DNA of 64,000 nucleotides from Cyanoderma ruficeps. Its lineage: Eukaryota; Chordata; Aves; Passeriformes; Timaliidae. Within the stretch, counting starts at the first letter, position 1; every line of letters starts with the position of its first letter. Positions 1-15,100 of the stretch are shown one piece after another. Under the pieces are notes generated by a model. That model saw nothing but the letters and a program-made list of their open reading frames with translations, searched no databases and had not been told where the DNA came from. The stretch is taken from NCBI GenBank assembly GCA_008694505.1, contig VZDJ01000301.1, positions 2,953,485 through 3,017,484 of the forward strand, written 5' to 3'. Position numbers and translations under genes: made by a program.

Positions 1-7
1 AGTTTAC

Positions 8-156
8 CTGAGCTGCTGTAAGGTCATAGCCAAGGATCATATGGACAGAAAAGGTCACCACACTGGCAATGACAACAACGATGGGAGCCACTCCCACAGT
101 GATGCTCTGGAAGTAGCCCGCACGCTCCAAGATTTTGCGTTCCTCCTCACGGATTT
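8..156 (-). CDS. ABCC5: ABCC5 exon 9 (residues 383-432)
   Basis: Acceptor TATTTCTAG|AAATCC and donor GCTCAG|GTAAAC at 6-7, just inside the window edge. It encodes IREEERKILERAGYFQSITV and helix 5 (GVAPIVVVIASVVTFSVHM), ending DLTAAQ in phase 0. The next exon is beyond position 1. Confidence 0.97.
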
Positions 157-3100
157 CTAGAAATACAAATAGGGGCACCACGTTTGAACAGTGATTCAGG
201 GGGCACATACATGCAACAGACAGTACCATAGCACTACAAACAGCAAGTAAGAGGCCTAACTCTACCCTTTAGTGTTTATCACATTATAAACCTGCTCATA
301 AAGAAAGTAATTATAGAGGAGGAAACTAACGGTCTGTAAAAGTCCCTATATTCGCGTGGAGATTAATTTTTTTTAACAACAGACCATCCAGCACATTTAT
401 TAAATTATAAAAGAGGAACAAAATTGAAAAATTTAAGGTTAGTGTCATGCCACAAACATCATTACACTAGAAGGTGAAACTTCAGAAGCCAGTCTGTTTG
501 TCCAACCCACGGTGCATCACACAGAGGCAGATGACAGTGTTCTTACACTGTTCATACAGCAGCACCTACAGCATGAAGTCAGGATGCACCAGGCTACAAA
601 GCAATAGGGCATTGGAGCAAAGGAGACATTTACAGACTGTGGGAACTCACTCTGAACGTTCTGAGAAAATGGCTTGACCCAGGCATACATTTTAATGAAT
701 TTAATGTAATTAAGAACTTCATTCATCTTTTGCACACGTTCGTCTGTTGTTGCTACACATTTTCTTCTGAAATAAGCTGTGAGGCGTGACACAAACATCT
801 GAAACAAAAGACAACACCATGAAACATTAATGGCAACTCAGAAAAAGTACATTCAATTCCTAATTACCAGAGAAAATTAATTTTCAATCTGAAAAGGGGA
901 TTTGGGGATAGGGCCAGGCAACTGCTGTTCTAACACAAACTCAGGCTGGAAATACCATTAATTTCCTCCTGCCCCATCTGCACCAAGCACCAGACTTGTG
1001 AGAGCAAATGTCAACAAAAATCTGAGAGAATAAAGATGTGCATTTTTACCAATATTGAATAGTACCAGTTTAGTTAAAGTTTCTGAAGCACAAATTTAAC
1101 CTAAAGACACACGAAGTTGACTCCCCATTTTAGCCAGCCTTTAACCTGATTCTGTAAGGCAAATCAGGACTTGGTCCAGCCAGATAAATTTCTAGTCTAT
1201 GCCAGTGCTATGAAGGTAGTAAACCAGTTTTTGACATTTTTACTAAACTAATCTAAAACCAGAAAGTTGTTTGACATGTTTAAAGTATCTGCTATTCCTA
1301 CATTCATCCCATTCCTGGTCTGAAATTCAAACCCAACACAGTACTTTAGAAAGTTTGGCCTTCTTGCCTTTCTTCATACACCTACAAACTCTTTTGACGT
1401 CCCCCATCAATAAAGGAGGACTACTGGAAAGAACTGGAAAACATGTTCAAAATCCACTCCTCATTCCCCTCTAAAATGCAGTTTCCACTACATAATCCTT
1501 TACTTTTGGCCAGATAAACTGGACCACACTGAAACTCACAGTATTCAGTCTCCATGGTTTATAGAACATGCATTATGAATACAGTGACAAATCTTCAGCA
1601 GTCTTATAGGCATTTTATAGGCAAGAAAATTTTGGCTTGAACTAGCCTATTTCACAGCTCAGCAGAAGCAGGAATACCTCATCAAGAACAAGCTGTGCCA
1701 GATGTGTTTTTCAACATCTTGTGTTGAGTCAAGAAATCAAGAACACTGCTTACGCAACACTGAGCTCCCATACACAAGCTGGAGGCCTCACGTCTTTCCA
1801 ACCTCAACCAGGAGCAGCTGAATATTCTGAAGTTCCATTTAGCTATGAATATTAGTCTCAGCCAAATCTCTCAGCTTTTTTCTAATTTTATCACTTTGAG
1901 CTTCTTACTTCCAAATTTCTGCTTCATACTCTATCTTATAAATGCCTTCAATAATGTGCAATGTCATAATCTGGCTAAATCTAGCACATTTCAACACCTT
2001 CTATTCAGAACTATACATTTGTCCGACTTAAGAAAAACAAAGCAAGTCTTAACTCTTTCCAACTCACCATTGCTGGGTAGAAGAGGATGAAGACAGCAGA
2101 CCCCAAGAAGCCTGTTGGACCCAGAATAATCACATTATAAACCATTCCCAAGATGGCTACAATAGGGCCCCCAGCCAACAAACTGCCAACTGCTGCAGCT
2201 TCAAACATCCTCTGACCATCATTGGAACAAACATTTATGAGCTGAAAAATAGACAGAACAGATTACTTAGATTTAAGGCACAGCTCATTCTTAAAGGAAT
2301 ATATCACACATCCCTTTTCACACTGCCATTTCCAAAACAAGGCTACAGCTTACCTCTCCAAGAGACTTCTCCTTAATGTTCTTCAGCTTAAGAATTTTCT
2401 TAAATGCCATTGTCAGGACAGCCCCACGCAGTCTGACCCCCGTGCGATAATTCAACGCCCAGGTTAGCGCCAGGGACCACGATCGCACCACTTCCGTCAT
2501 AAAGATGCCAAAAACTAAAAACAAGCTGTACTGCAGGTTGGACTCACTCTGCTGGGTATATTCCAAGAGGTGTTTCACAACGAATGCCTACAGGAAGAAA
2601 TGCAGGCTTGCATGAACACCCCATCATCCCACAAGACCATACAACAACTTTATGTTAAGTTAGAAATAAGTAGGCTACTTTGCTTTTAGAAGAGCCGTTT
2701 GAAATAGAAAGCATCTTCTTTCCAGAAGTAAAAGGTGTCAATACAAGAAGTACTGTAACACAAGCCCTGCTGAGAGCCAAGCACTGAGTCAAATTTAGTA
2801 AGTAAAGAGAGTTTAATTTGGAACCATATTCCTCGCAGCACGCTTCTAATCCTCCGTGTCTTCTAACTTAACATAAATGTGTCAGTTAGCTGAAAGCAAT
2901 GCATTATCATATAGAAGAGTTTTAAAATATAGTCACTACTTATACATCTGCACACAGTAAGAAACATTCCTTTACGTGATATTAAGACCTTTTTTATTTT
3001 ATCTTTGGTTTGCTTCAAACGTGCTTATTTGATAAAAAGGAACAATGTACCTACAGTTGTAGAGGGGAAGAGTGAGAAGGACATTTGCAAAACATTCCTG

Positions 3101-6100
3101 GAAATAAACATCAGCAGTTTAATAGTAAAGAAAAAAACAAGCAGAAAGCACAAGGAACGCAATACCACAAATCATTGGGGACAGGGGAGAAAAAAAAAAG
3201 ACAAAAAAAATTAACCATTCAATCCCTCCCCATACCCTCTTCCCCCAAGAACATAAACACTTTACCTCAGGAATCATATTTCAAACATCACCTGCAGAAA
3301 GAGGACAGCCCCCAGAACCACCAATTCCCAACTCCAGCTCTTTGTGGTCCGATGGCATAATATAACATCATACAATTCACAACCACCAGCATTAAATATT
3401 ATTAACTGCGAAACAATAGGCTTTTATTTGAAATTAAGTGTCATCTTAAATGATAACATCTCAAAAACACTATACAACAGGTAGACCATTGTATAAGCAT
3501 ACAATCTGCACATACAAAATAATTATAAAGGGCTAATATCTAACAGTCAGTCTTAGCTTCTAACAAATTAGATTTGAATCTACACACAAAGTTATAAAGA
3601 TACAAAACAATGGTATTTGTTCACGAAGTCCAAAAGAAGTCAAACTTGAAGGTACCAACAGAGGAGGCTTCTGAGGCTGCACAAACTCTTAAATCTGGTT
3701 TCAAAAGTATCCTACAGTAAGGCTTCACAGACAGCAAAAGAATTCCTAGAGAGCTTTTCAACAAATGATGTTTTAAGATACTGGTGCTTTCAATATACTA
3801 GTACAGAGTAGAGAATTACCTTTGCCCACAAGAAAACTCAACAAAAAATCTGAGACCAAAGAAAATATTTGAGAAGCCTTTCACATCATAGTCCATTGAA
3901 GTCCTCTTGGCTAAATTATGTTTTGCAAGTAGGAGTTCTGTATAGTTTGAAGAGAGAGGGAAAAAAACAAAACCCCACTACTCCAGCAAAGGTTTTGATA
4001 GCTACAGCCCAGCACCAAATAATAAAAAAAAAGGAGATCAAATTCATCTGTTCAGAGGAAAATAATTCTGCACATCAGAACCAAGGAAACATGCTGTAAA
4101 TAATTTTGCTCTTTTTCACAGGTGTGAATTAAAGCCAGATGTCCATCAGGTTCTAGAATGGCCACTGAGAAAATTTACATACCGATCACTGAACAAATGT
4201 GAGGAGCTCACATTCACGGATCTATTGCATTCCAACTTTCTCCTGATTGGATTTAATTTTGCATCGACTGTTTGGATCACAACTGCATACAGTTGGTTTG
4301 CAGTTACTGTGGAGATTACTGACTTCTTTTTTCCAGTATTCAATCCAACATATGCAACCGAGTCACTGAGCAACTGGGGTGAAAATCCCCCTTTTTCCTC
4401 ACGAGCTGTAACTCAGCATGGTCGCAGACTGCAAGCCTTTTCTCACACACCACAGCATTGCTGAAAGTCTCCAACAGAGGATGTATAAAGATAGCAGATG
4501 TTTCCTGGGGTCTCATTCCTCCCAAAACTTTAGTGCAATTTTGCAGCACTATTTTATAGATTCAGCATCTCCCATGATGAAATAGAGACCAGCTTACATT
4601 ATACCCCAATTTATTTTTGTTCCGGAAGAAAGAAAAGAGGAAACAGCAGATTAAAGAATTTTGAAAAGGGAGGGGAAAAATGTCACAGAAAATTAACATT
4701 GACATCTGAACAAGTACTATTCAAATTCATATTAGTTTAATGAAAAGAATCCAGCATAAAGTTATTTACAAAACAAAAACATTACAGTATATAAACTAAG
4801 CTAAGGGGGGAAAAGAGCTCCTGTGGCTATTACCGGAGTGGTTGGTACAAGCTGCTCGGCTGTCTTAAGCATTCCCATGGAATAAACATTACCTTACCTT
4901 TGCTCTTGGCGGTGGCTCTGCCCAGCAGGACTGCCTCATCCTGACGCAGAAAACAGCCATCCTGAAAATGCTGAAGAACAGCTTCTGTCACTGGTCCCAC
5001 TGCAGTGCCGGCGTCCCTGCTGCAGCCAGCGCGCCACGGCACGAGGCAGGCTGCAGCTGGAGCCAACTGGGAAACTGGAAAACTTACCTCCTGTAGCTTA
5101 CCACCCCCCCCTCCAATAACTGACCAAACTGTCAAGCTGTGCTCCACTAGAATAGCAAGTTTCCCCATCTCTCAAATGGGAAGAATAGCTCTGAACAGTG
5201 GCAAACAGCTACACATTGTTCAGACCTGGAGTTAAACTGATAATGTTTAGTAAACAAGAAACTTCTTTGCTCCTCCACCAGAACTTGAAAGTTTTGGTAG
5301 CTGATCAAATAGCAACAAGTATTCATTAGAGATAAATAGTATATCACCTATACTAGTACATTCTGATGGTTATTACAAGGCAGTCTGACACATGCAGCTG
5401 ACCAGGTTATTAATTCAGGTTCTGTGCCAGACGCAAAATTTATCAAGATAACAAAAGAGGAAGACCCTTGAAGGATCTGATACCAAAAAAACCCCAAAAC
5501 CCATACCAAAGCAATAGAGTCCACACAGGAAGTCCTGATCAACTCCTTTCCAGTTATAACCATCACAATGTTCATTAGCAAAGCCACAGCTGTTTGCTGG
5601 CATTTCAAGATCATAGACATTCAATTAAAATTTTTGAAGTTTAATGTAGTGTTTAACTCCACTTTTATAATTTTCCTCCAATATACGAGGTCGAGTCAAG
5701 TGCTCTTCTTGATCTCCCTTTTCACCTTCAGGTGACTGAAAGGGTGTAACAATACAAGAAAGCACTGATAACTTCTGAGGAGACAGCATAGGCATATCCC
5801 TGAGGCATGCCATTTTTAAAAACAGGGAGGAGGGATGGTAAAGACTTATTTTCATGCCAAATGGTGGAACCAAAAGTTACTTGGGCCTTATTCAGAAAAA
5901 TGAATAAGGTTGTCTGTAAATGGGCAACTGTCTATAGATAATTTTAAGTTACCCATATCGAGCATCAGTTGCAGCAGTAGCCCCCAAAATAATCAAGCTG
6001 GTTTGATTTTTCTTTTTCCCTCTCACTCTCTCTCAGCAGTTTGGCTGAAACAAATTAAGACCATTATGCTACAGAAATTAGGGGAAACCCTGCTGCAGGT

Positions 6101-9100
6101 TCTTTGCTAAAGATAAAACAGCTCCTCAAGCCCTGCAGTGAAACAATGACAGAAGCTCTTCTTGGGAAAAGCTAGTGCTGTTAAAACCTTAATCATGATT
6201 TATTGTTAATTACCAAAGTATGTTCATAAATTTTATAATAAAGACAACTATAAAATATTACAAAGAAAACAGTACACAGAAACATTCATTGTTATTCGTA
6301 TTACATGAAACAAGGCAAACTTTAAGAAGACTTAAAAAACAGAACATCATTTTGATAAGACATTTAAAAGCAGGAAAACATTTTAAAAAGACATTTCACC
6401 TAACAGTGCACCCAAGAGTACTTACCCAAGAAATGAACCTCCAGCTTACCAGCACACTGAAACGTGTACTACTAGCAGTAATACTGCTCCTACTCCTCAA
6501 GGGAAATGTGTAGAGAATAAATTTAGTCAAGATTTCAACTTTAAATCTGCACATCACGTGCAACAAGCAGGTGACAAAAAATGGTGTGAATGTCAAGTTC
6601 CATGTTGTTATCTTCAAGAGGACCCTCAGCAACAAACAGCAGCCATTCCTAGAGGCAACAACATTTTCTAACACTTCTACCTGAAACCTGTCTGACCATC
6701 CTCTGTAGGATCAGTAAAGACTATGCTCACAGACTTCTTGAGACCTGCTCACATTAGTTTCTAAGCAGTGCTCTCAGAATTGTTTCGGTCCACTTCTTGA
6801 AGACTGTTATTAATGCCAATAATTTAAGATTAGCGTTTTTATCAGACTGAATTTTATTCCAAGATAAATTTACAGAATTTCAAAGAGAAAAACAATTAGA
6901 AGACCTGCACATAAAAATCTTATGAAAAAAGCAAATTATGCAGTTAAGCTTATGCAATTAGGGAAGAACTTTAAACTATACTCAAAACCAAAGAGAAAAA
7001 CCAAAAAGTCCATCTTCCTCCAGGATACCTAAACTCCCCCTCCCTTCTCCAAGAACTTGCCTGGGTATTCAGCAACTGATCCATCAGCTGTAGGAATCCT
7101 ATCCTGGATTATTGAATCTCTCCTGAATTTTACCCCAAAATTTCTAGCTAGTCAAAACATTTAAGTGATTCTGCAATGAAACCTTAAGATTTTACAGTTG
7201 GCCATGAGATGGAGCCCTCTGGGGTTGTTAAAAAAAGGATGGATATTACTTACTGGTCCACTGAAACCCGCGAGCTGCGTGATCATCAGAGACACTATGG
7301 AAAGGATGAGCCTGGTGCGGCAGAAAATCCACACAACCCTCCGGAGAGAAGCATCATCAGGCCCACCTTCTTTCAGTTCTTCCTGCCACAATCTTTCCAG
7401 CCTAATAAAAACAGAAGATTTATGATGTTTATTCATGTCATAAATTTTTCACCATGGGAGAAGGTACAGTCTCATAGGTACTTCTTTGTTAAAACTTTAA
7501 GTGCTTCCTAGCTCAGAAAAACAAAAAAGAATATTAAGAGAAATAAATACACTCTGTGAGGTAAAGAGAAATATCTATGTAGTATTACTTCCATAGGACA
7601 GAGGGATGGAAAGCACAATGCTTTTTCTTTGCCTGGAGTCCCTTAGGCTGTCAGTACATTAAGATTGCCATTCTCTGCTGAACTGATTGAAGAGCCGCAT
7701 AGTCAAAACCTGAAGAAATTCTCATTAACCAACAGAGGGTTAGCCTGATCAGATCTGATCCACATTTAAATCACCTTGCTACTGACAGTATTATTTCTCA
7801 TTTTAGCACAAGACTTTTTTCACTTTAGCCCTGAGAAAAAAAATTGTTTTAATAAAAAATCAGATCAAAGACATGCAAAATCAGAAGAATTGCAAGACAC
7901 TTCTAAAGATATAATCCTCTAATTTCACTGAAATTGGCAAGGCTACAGAAACCGTATGAGAAAGTTGTCTCTGAAAGATGAAAACTGAATTCCACCATTC
8001 TGAGAAAGGCAAAAACAAAATGTCAGTGCTGCTCTTCTAGGGCAACACTGTACCATTGCCTGCACACTAACATCTAAGAAACGGAAACAAGAAAAATAAT
8101 AACAAACTAGGGGTCTTTACCTTCTGCAATTGACATCTGAAGACTCATGCCTTGATAAAGACCATACATCATCCATAAACAATTCCCCTTTCTTGTATGC
8201 TCTGTGGGCCAAAGGAGTGAGCCAGGAGAAGGTCATGGAGGAGAAAAGCCCAGCATTATCAACAGGGTGCTGGTGTCTAAAAGAATTAAAAAAAAAAATC
8301 ACAAACAAATGAAAAAGGAAACAGGAAGTGTCAATCCTCAAGAAAAACAAAGCCTCCTCTCATTGAAAGCACTCAGAGTACCAAATGGTCCATGCCAGCC
8401 ACACTTGCTAAACAAATTCTGATGTTTCCAGTACCAGTCAGCAGACCTACATCTGCAATTCTGCTTTGTGACTGGTTTGAAAAGCAAATGCTGTATCAGT
8501 TCTGTGGTAGCCTAAAGACGTACTTGGAAGTGGTCCGTATGGGTTTCAGTGCATTCAGACCATGGTGGTATTTGCCCTTGTGATGCTCTTCGTCCAGCAT
8601 TCTCAGCTGGGAATGCACAGAGGTGTCCAGTGGCAGGCCCTCTGCCCGAGCTGCTGCTTCCAAGGCATCCTGGCATTCAATCTGCTTTTACAAGAAAGAC
8701 AACAGGTTCAGACTTCAAAACTACATTTGAAGTCCATGACTCCCATCTCCAGCAATTCTGCACCTCTTTCTTCTGCAAAGTATTGTCCAACAATCACAGT
8801 CACTTCAATGTCTTAGACCACAGGCTTCATCCTGGCAGCAAAGCCATGGAAGGCACAGGCTCTAGCTCTGTGTTAAACTGCTGCATTTGTAAAACAAATT
8901 AGTACCGGTATTGCACCTGTGCATTCAAAGGATAAATAGATAGACCAGACTAATCCTGCCACAGGAAATACGATAGAGAAAAATTACGACATCAAGTACG
9001 TATGACGTCAGTTCAAGAAATCAATGACTGGCTTATGCAGTGAAATTAAGACATTTTCTTGATGAATATACACTTTCTTAATATAATTTGGATATTCTTA

Positions 9101-12100
9101 TCCAGAGAAAATACAAAGTATTTTCAGAATGCTACCAAAGTCCCTTATTCAAAAAGACTTTATACTAGATTAGAAAACAAATATGCACTAAGCAGAATTG
9201 TACTTCCTTTTATCACGTTTCCTGTTTTTCCTCTTTCCCCCTAGTCTAAATGGAACAAACATGACAATTTTCTCAGCTCCCAGGCACAGCTTCTCAATGG
9301 CTCAGCAACTTCAGTAACAGCCACTTTCTTAAAAGGCAAACTTATGTCGGGGAGGGTTTCCAGAGCCCCGGTGAAAGACAGACTTAAATGCTACTCCAAG
9401 AGGAGAAACAGCAGTGATACATGATAGTCAAAATGTTGCAGAGTTCAAACAAATCTTTTGATGAATAGCCAGATACGGCAAAACTACAACAGGAGATGAG
9501 TCTGTTATCTGTACTGGGAAAGGGTCCTTGACTGGTTCTGCTAACTTAATGTGCCATTTATTGCAGGACCATGTCACCTGCTTATATTCTAGTTTATTGC
9601 AACCGGGCTAGTTTGTAGAAAAAAAAAATTCTGAGGTAAAAATCTTCCTGAAGGTCTTAGAAAGATACTATGATTTTACCTTTATTAGTTGACTTATCAG
9701 AGCCGTTAGCTTATAATTCCTTGAAAAGAAGGAACTGTAATGCACTGCAGCTTCCAACAAACACTAAATGCAAGCACTTGGTTCTTGACTTCCAAGTCAT
9801 GTAATTGTTTTTGGAAATGTGATCAATTATCATAGGCTCTGTCTGTACTACGTTAACATGTAATAGTAGAGCACACTAAGATAGTGTTTCCACCCATGTG
9901 AAGGATAAGAACAGGAAACTGATGATGTCATAAATCTGTCCTTTGTTTATTTAACCAAAGTACTTAAATAGTGCCTAAGCATGTTGTCAACAATCCACAG
10001 TTCTATCTCAAAAAACCTATTTGCTAAGCTATCACCTAAAGCTATGGTAACAAAAGATAGTCAAATAACATGAAAACAAAAGAACATTAAAACCTCATGA
10101 CACATGGAGTGACTCAAAAATACACAGTACTTGAAATCTGAATTAAAAGACTTCTCACTCAATTTATATTAAATCACTGACTAAGGCAACACTGTCTTAC
10201 TAAATCCATGCAAATAGCATTAATAAGGAACCTGCCATAAATATCCTAAAGGAGTCAGTAGTGGGGAAGAGTACCACTTCATTTCTGGATCCAGCAGAGG
10301 AATTCTTAACTCGTTTGTTCTGCTACCCTCGCAAGAGGCCCCGGGCAGATCTGCCCAAACATCTTGTGGCTGATAACTTGTTTCTAAGTGATGCCATAAG
10401 CTAGTTGTATAAACATTGCTTTTCAGAGCACACAAAAAAGTGCCTATAAGAAAAAAAACCAAAACCCAAAATACTTGCAAAACAGAAAACACTATGTTGA
10501 TGAGCATAAAAACAGATTTTCACCACTTAGAAGCAAGAATAGCTTTTTAATAAGTAAGTACAACTGCAAGGGGTTTAGGCAGTCCAAAGATAATATTCAT
10601 AAACAATCACTGTGAAAAATAATTACACTCTCCAGAGCTGCTCAAGAGAGTTCTCTCAGCAAATGTGGAAAAGCTGCATTGACAAAGATGAGGGCACTGC
10701 CTTTGAAAGGCCTTTATAATGTCTTGCCATAGAGACAAATACAAGCACAAACCCCTCATCAAGAGCATTGCTCATGTCCATCTTGGTGAGATTGCCGAAA
10801 TCCCACATGTAAGACTATCAAGAAACAAATGCATCACACCACTGTACAATTAAGATTTAAGAACAATTCTACAGTTCTGCATAGTTCCTTGAAGACTAGA
10901 AAATCTTCAAAGCAGAGTTTATCAGGAAGAAGTGAGGCTCCTAAGTTGTTCTACAATGCACTTCAGGAACAAAAGACTGAAGTAAAAAAACCAAATCAAC
11001 CCCAACACTGTTAATTTAGGTTTCTGATTAGGTTTTCTGATTGCCTGCATGTGTGCACCGTTTTCTTGGAAACCAATGCCTTGGGTCCTTAACTAATGTA
11101 CCACAACAGGCTCCAGCTCTGCTATTCATAAATGTCTAATAAACATAAAAAATAAATTAAAATACACGTTTTCTAATTCATCAACTTATTAATATGCCAA
11201 AACAAGCAATGAAATGAGTGATACAACATAGTATTGATAACTCCAAAGAAATGCTCACAGAAACAAAACAAGCCTAAATCAGATATTGCCAACTGGAAGA
11301 GGAAGATTCATTCAGACATTTATTGAGAACCAGCAGATGACTACTCAGCACCAACAAAAGGTCAAAAAGACAATGAAGAATTGTTACAAAAGACACAAAG
11401 GATAAATCAGAAAACATCACCATACCACTCAAAACCCCTAGGGTTTGCATCCTTTTGAACACCAGACTATGTGCCTTGTCACTTCAGCTCAAAAAGGGTA
11501 TTAAACTTACTTTCCTTGAGCAATAATAACAATGGGGCTTGGAATAGCATAAACTTGAGATTTTTCAGCTGGATAGAAAAAAGGAATAAAGGTATAGGTA
11601 TTTGAGAGGTCCATAAAGCCTGAAGAAAGAGAAGTAGAGAGTGACCACCAACTGTTCTTACCACAAAAGAACAAGGCACACTTAAATTTAGAATTCTCTC
11701 TATCATAGGACACTGTAAGGTTCAAATGCATAAATGGACTAAACACTGACAAATTAAACTCACACAGGATAAGCATATAATGGCTTAACTAAACACATGA
11801 CAGAGGGCAAGAACAATCATTGTTCCAGCATCTTATTAATAGCTGGTGGATGCCAAATAAATTTTCTGCAGTCCCAGGCATCTCCTCCTAACAGAGCATA
11901 ATAGTTCCGCACTCCACATGCCATGAAGCACTGAGACACCTGAGTACAGGCTGATACAATTCAATAGATGACTGTAAGAACTAACACATTAAGAAAACAG
12001 TTAAATTTTTAATCTTGGGCCCAATCCCCAAGAGTCGGGTGAGCACCAAGGAAGCATCACTGCACACAATCTTCCTTCATGAGTGGGTCACAGAGGCACA

Positions 12101-15100
12101 GACAAAGAGAAGCACAGCTGGTGCTGCTACTACAGAGCACACCTGCCCCATCTGACTTTCTACAGCTTAGGAAGACAACAAAACCATACCAGCACCTGTT
12201 AGCATGAATTCCTTGTCAAAAAATTGGTCATAGCAATGGTAAGCACATAAGGTAACGAGAGAGTCAAAAAGATTACACGGTTGGCTCAAGATACATGACA
12301 GAAAGCCTGAGTGAGATGAAGAAAGTGAGTGGTTTAGGGGCAAGGGAAAACGATTTGCTCTTTAAGTTACAGACAGACGTATCAAATCCACCATCCAAAG
12401 TCATGAAAATGCAGTAAATTTAGGAGCCAAGCTACAAATCTGTCATATACACATGATGTCAGAAGTTCCATATGAAGCAAGAATGGCATGAGGAATCTTA
12501 CTCAGAAAGGCAAGCAAACTCAAGTATGTGAACTTGCACACTTCTGAAAACATGCTAAGCAGGCAACACACGCATGTGAGGATAGGGAACAGGTAAAGAA
12601 AAAGGAAGCAGCTGTCATGTAGGTAGGAAGGAAAAAGCCACCCCAGGGAGATTCTAGCCTTTCAGCCAGTCCTGTAACAATCTCCTATTTAAGAGAAGGT
12701 AGCAAATTATTGGTTTGACAACTGTAACATCATACAACTGCAAAACCAGACAAGACCGGAGGCAAGGCAAAACAAATTATTCCATCCCTTACTCATCTTG
12801 CAGGGGAAGAATCTGATGTGTACATACAACCCAAACCCCACCCACCGAACAGCTATTGTCCCTTCTTCCATAAGGAAGAACATCCTCCAGGGCTCAGATC
12901 ACAGCAGGGAAGAAGCTGCATCTCTTCTGGTCCTACCAGCAGCTGACAGGAAACTAGAAGAGACCTGTAACTACTTTTTTACTAATCCTTGCAGCTGACA
13001 CAGAATACAAAAGCTACTGTGGTTGACTTATTATTACATAAAGTTAAAATTGTTTAAGTTATAAAGGTCTCTGAGCTGGCAACACTGCAGAACAGAACTC
13101 CCACCTCTTGCATTTAGCAGCCAGAGCTCAGCAGGCTTCCTCATGCCCTTTAAGTTCCCAGCAAGGAGAGACAAATGGGAACCTAGAGACCTGAACAGCT
13201 GAGCTCAGAATAAGGTGGGCATGTGATGAGAAAGAGAATTATATCATCACCAATTCTGCTCAGTGCTTAAAGCATTCTCCATATGACAACTCCAGGATTA
13301 AAAGCAATTTAAAAATATTTAAGATTTCATTAAAAGATTGATGTTGCAAAACAAGATTAGTTATTAGTTTGTATGGGCTGGGGAAGGGAAGAAAAGAATC
13401 AACTGTTCCATTTAGCTAAGCACAACTAAAATAAAACAACAGTTTAGGAAAAGATTCTCTGAAATTGTAATTACATTCTTCTTCCCAGAAATTCCTCTGA
13501 GTCCAGGAATACTCACACTAGAAAGGAGTAAGGCGTACATACAGTGCTTTTACAGGTAGCATAGGCAACCTCTAAAGCACTGCTGTCCAAACTGCAAGTC
13601 ATCAAACCCCAGAGCATCTGAAAATTAAATAGATTTGCAGGTCCAAACATTGTCAAGTCTGCAGTTGTTCAGTGAATCAGCAAGTACACTATGAACTTTA
13701 TAGTCTACTAAGACAATTCTCTTCTCCCTTCACTGGATTTGATGCAGTATACCACCTATAAAAATATTAACAAGGGGATTTGCAGGATTAGGCTCCCAGC
13801 CTTCTCTGTAGCTAGGATACTTTATAATATCCTGCCTGATTAAAACATGAGCCTATTTAGGACTAGTTTGGTGTATCATCCACTCATACCAGCTGTCTCC
13901 CTAAGGCTGAGGCAGCAAGGAGCAGGTAGTGGGCTAGATCAGAGACAGTGAGTGTGAGGAAGAAGGCATTGATCCTTTAGGCACCTGCAGACATTGATTG
14001 TCAAGACCAGACAGCACAGCTGAATTCACACAGCACCAAGGTGAGAGCACCAGAGAGTGTCAGATGCCTAGAAATTATGGTTACAATTTCCAGAACTGCT
14101 GAAAAGAACCAGGTCAAGAAGTCAGAAACTCCATTTTCTTCAGCCTCCTGAAAAGGGGAGTATAAATGAAACCTCATGTCTCTGCTGCCTTCCCAGCTTC
14201 TGCTACCCAGAACAGCTCTTCGCAGCACCAAAAACACAGCCAAATGCAGGAATAAGTACAGCTGTGCCATATTTCTCTTAAAAGAAATTTCAGTTTCTGA
14301 AACTAACTGTTCAGAAACATGCTCTGATTTACCACAACAGTTCAGAGATGGAAAAGCTTGAAGTCCAGCTATTCACTTCAACAGAGTTACATGGGACTTA
14401 TACAAGATCTGCTGTTATTTTTCTGGGCCAGGATTAGCAGAAATTTACATTGGAGTCACGATTTTATAACTAGCATGAGTTTATGCATCCTCAGATTAAA
14501 GCAGAAGTTTCCCAATAGTGCCTGGTATTGATATCAAGGCTCTGTAGCCAAACAAGGCCAGTTTATGTACATCTGGTAAGCCTGAGTATTTTAGTCACAT
14601 ATATTGAGCACTTTCACTTGAGGCACAGAAAGTCCTTGGTGAGGACAGGTCTATCAGCTTCTTACAGGAATAATTCTTATTTTACCTTGCCCTTGAATTC
14701 TGGCCAGCATCAGCTTTGAGGTGAGATGTTCTCAACTCTTTCCTAGCAAATCCACTTATTCCTGCAATCCAAGAAATACAGAGTTTGGCATGAAGTGTTT
14801 ATTTCAGGATTTTGCAACTGTAGCTGCTATGAATGCACCTGATAAGCAGCTGTGCATGTTCTTAGGTTTGTGGTATCCATGAATCCCTGTCCTTTGTTTT
14901 GCATTAAAATCAGCATTCATGATGTTGTAAGCAAAGATTTTAGGATTCATTCAAAACTAAGGCTGTACATTGATCATCCAGCACTGGAGCTACATAGCTC
15001 ATGCACAGTGACAGCAGACTCCTGTGGAATTAGAAATAACCAGCTGTAGAATTGGCACCCTACACATCTCTGAATACAAAGATGGGAAACCAACTCCTCA

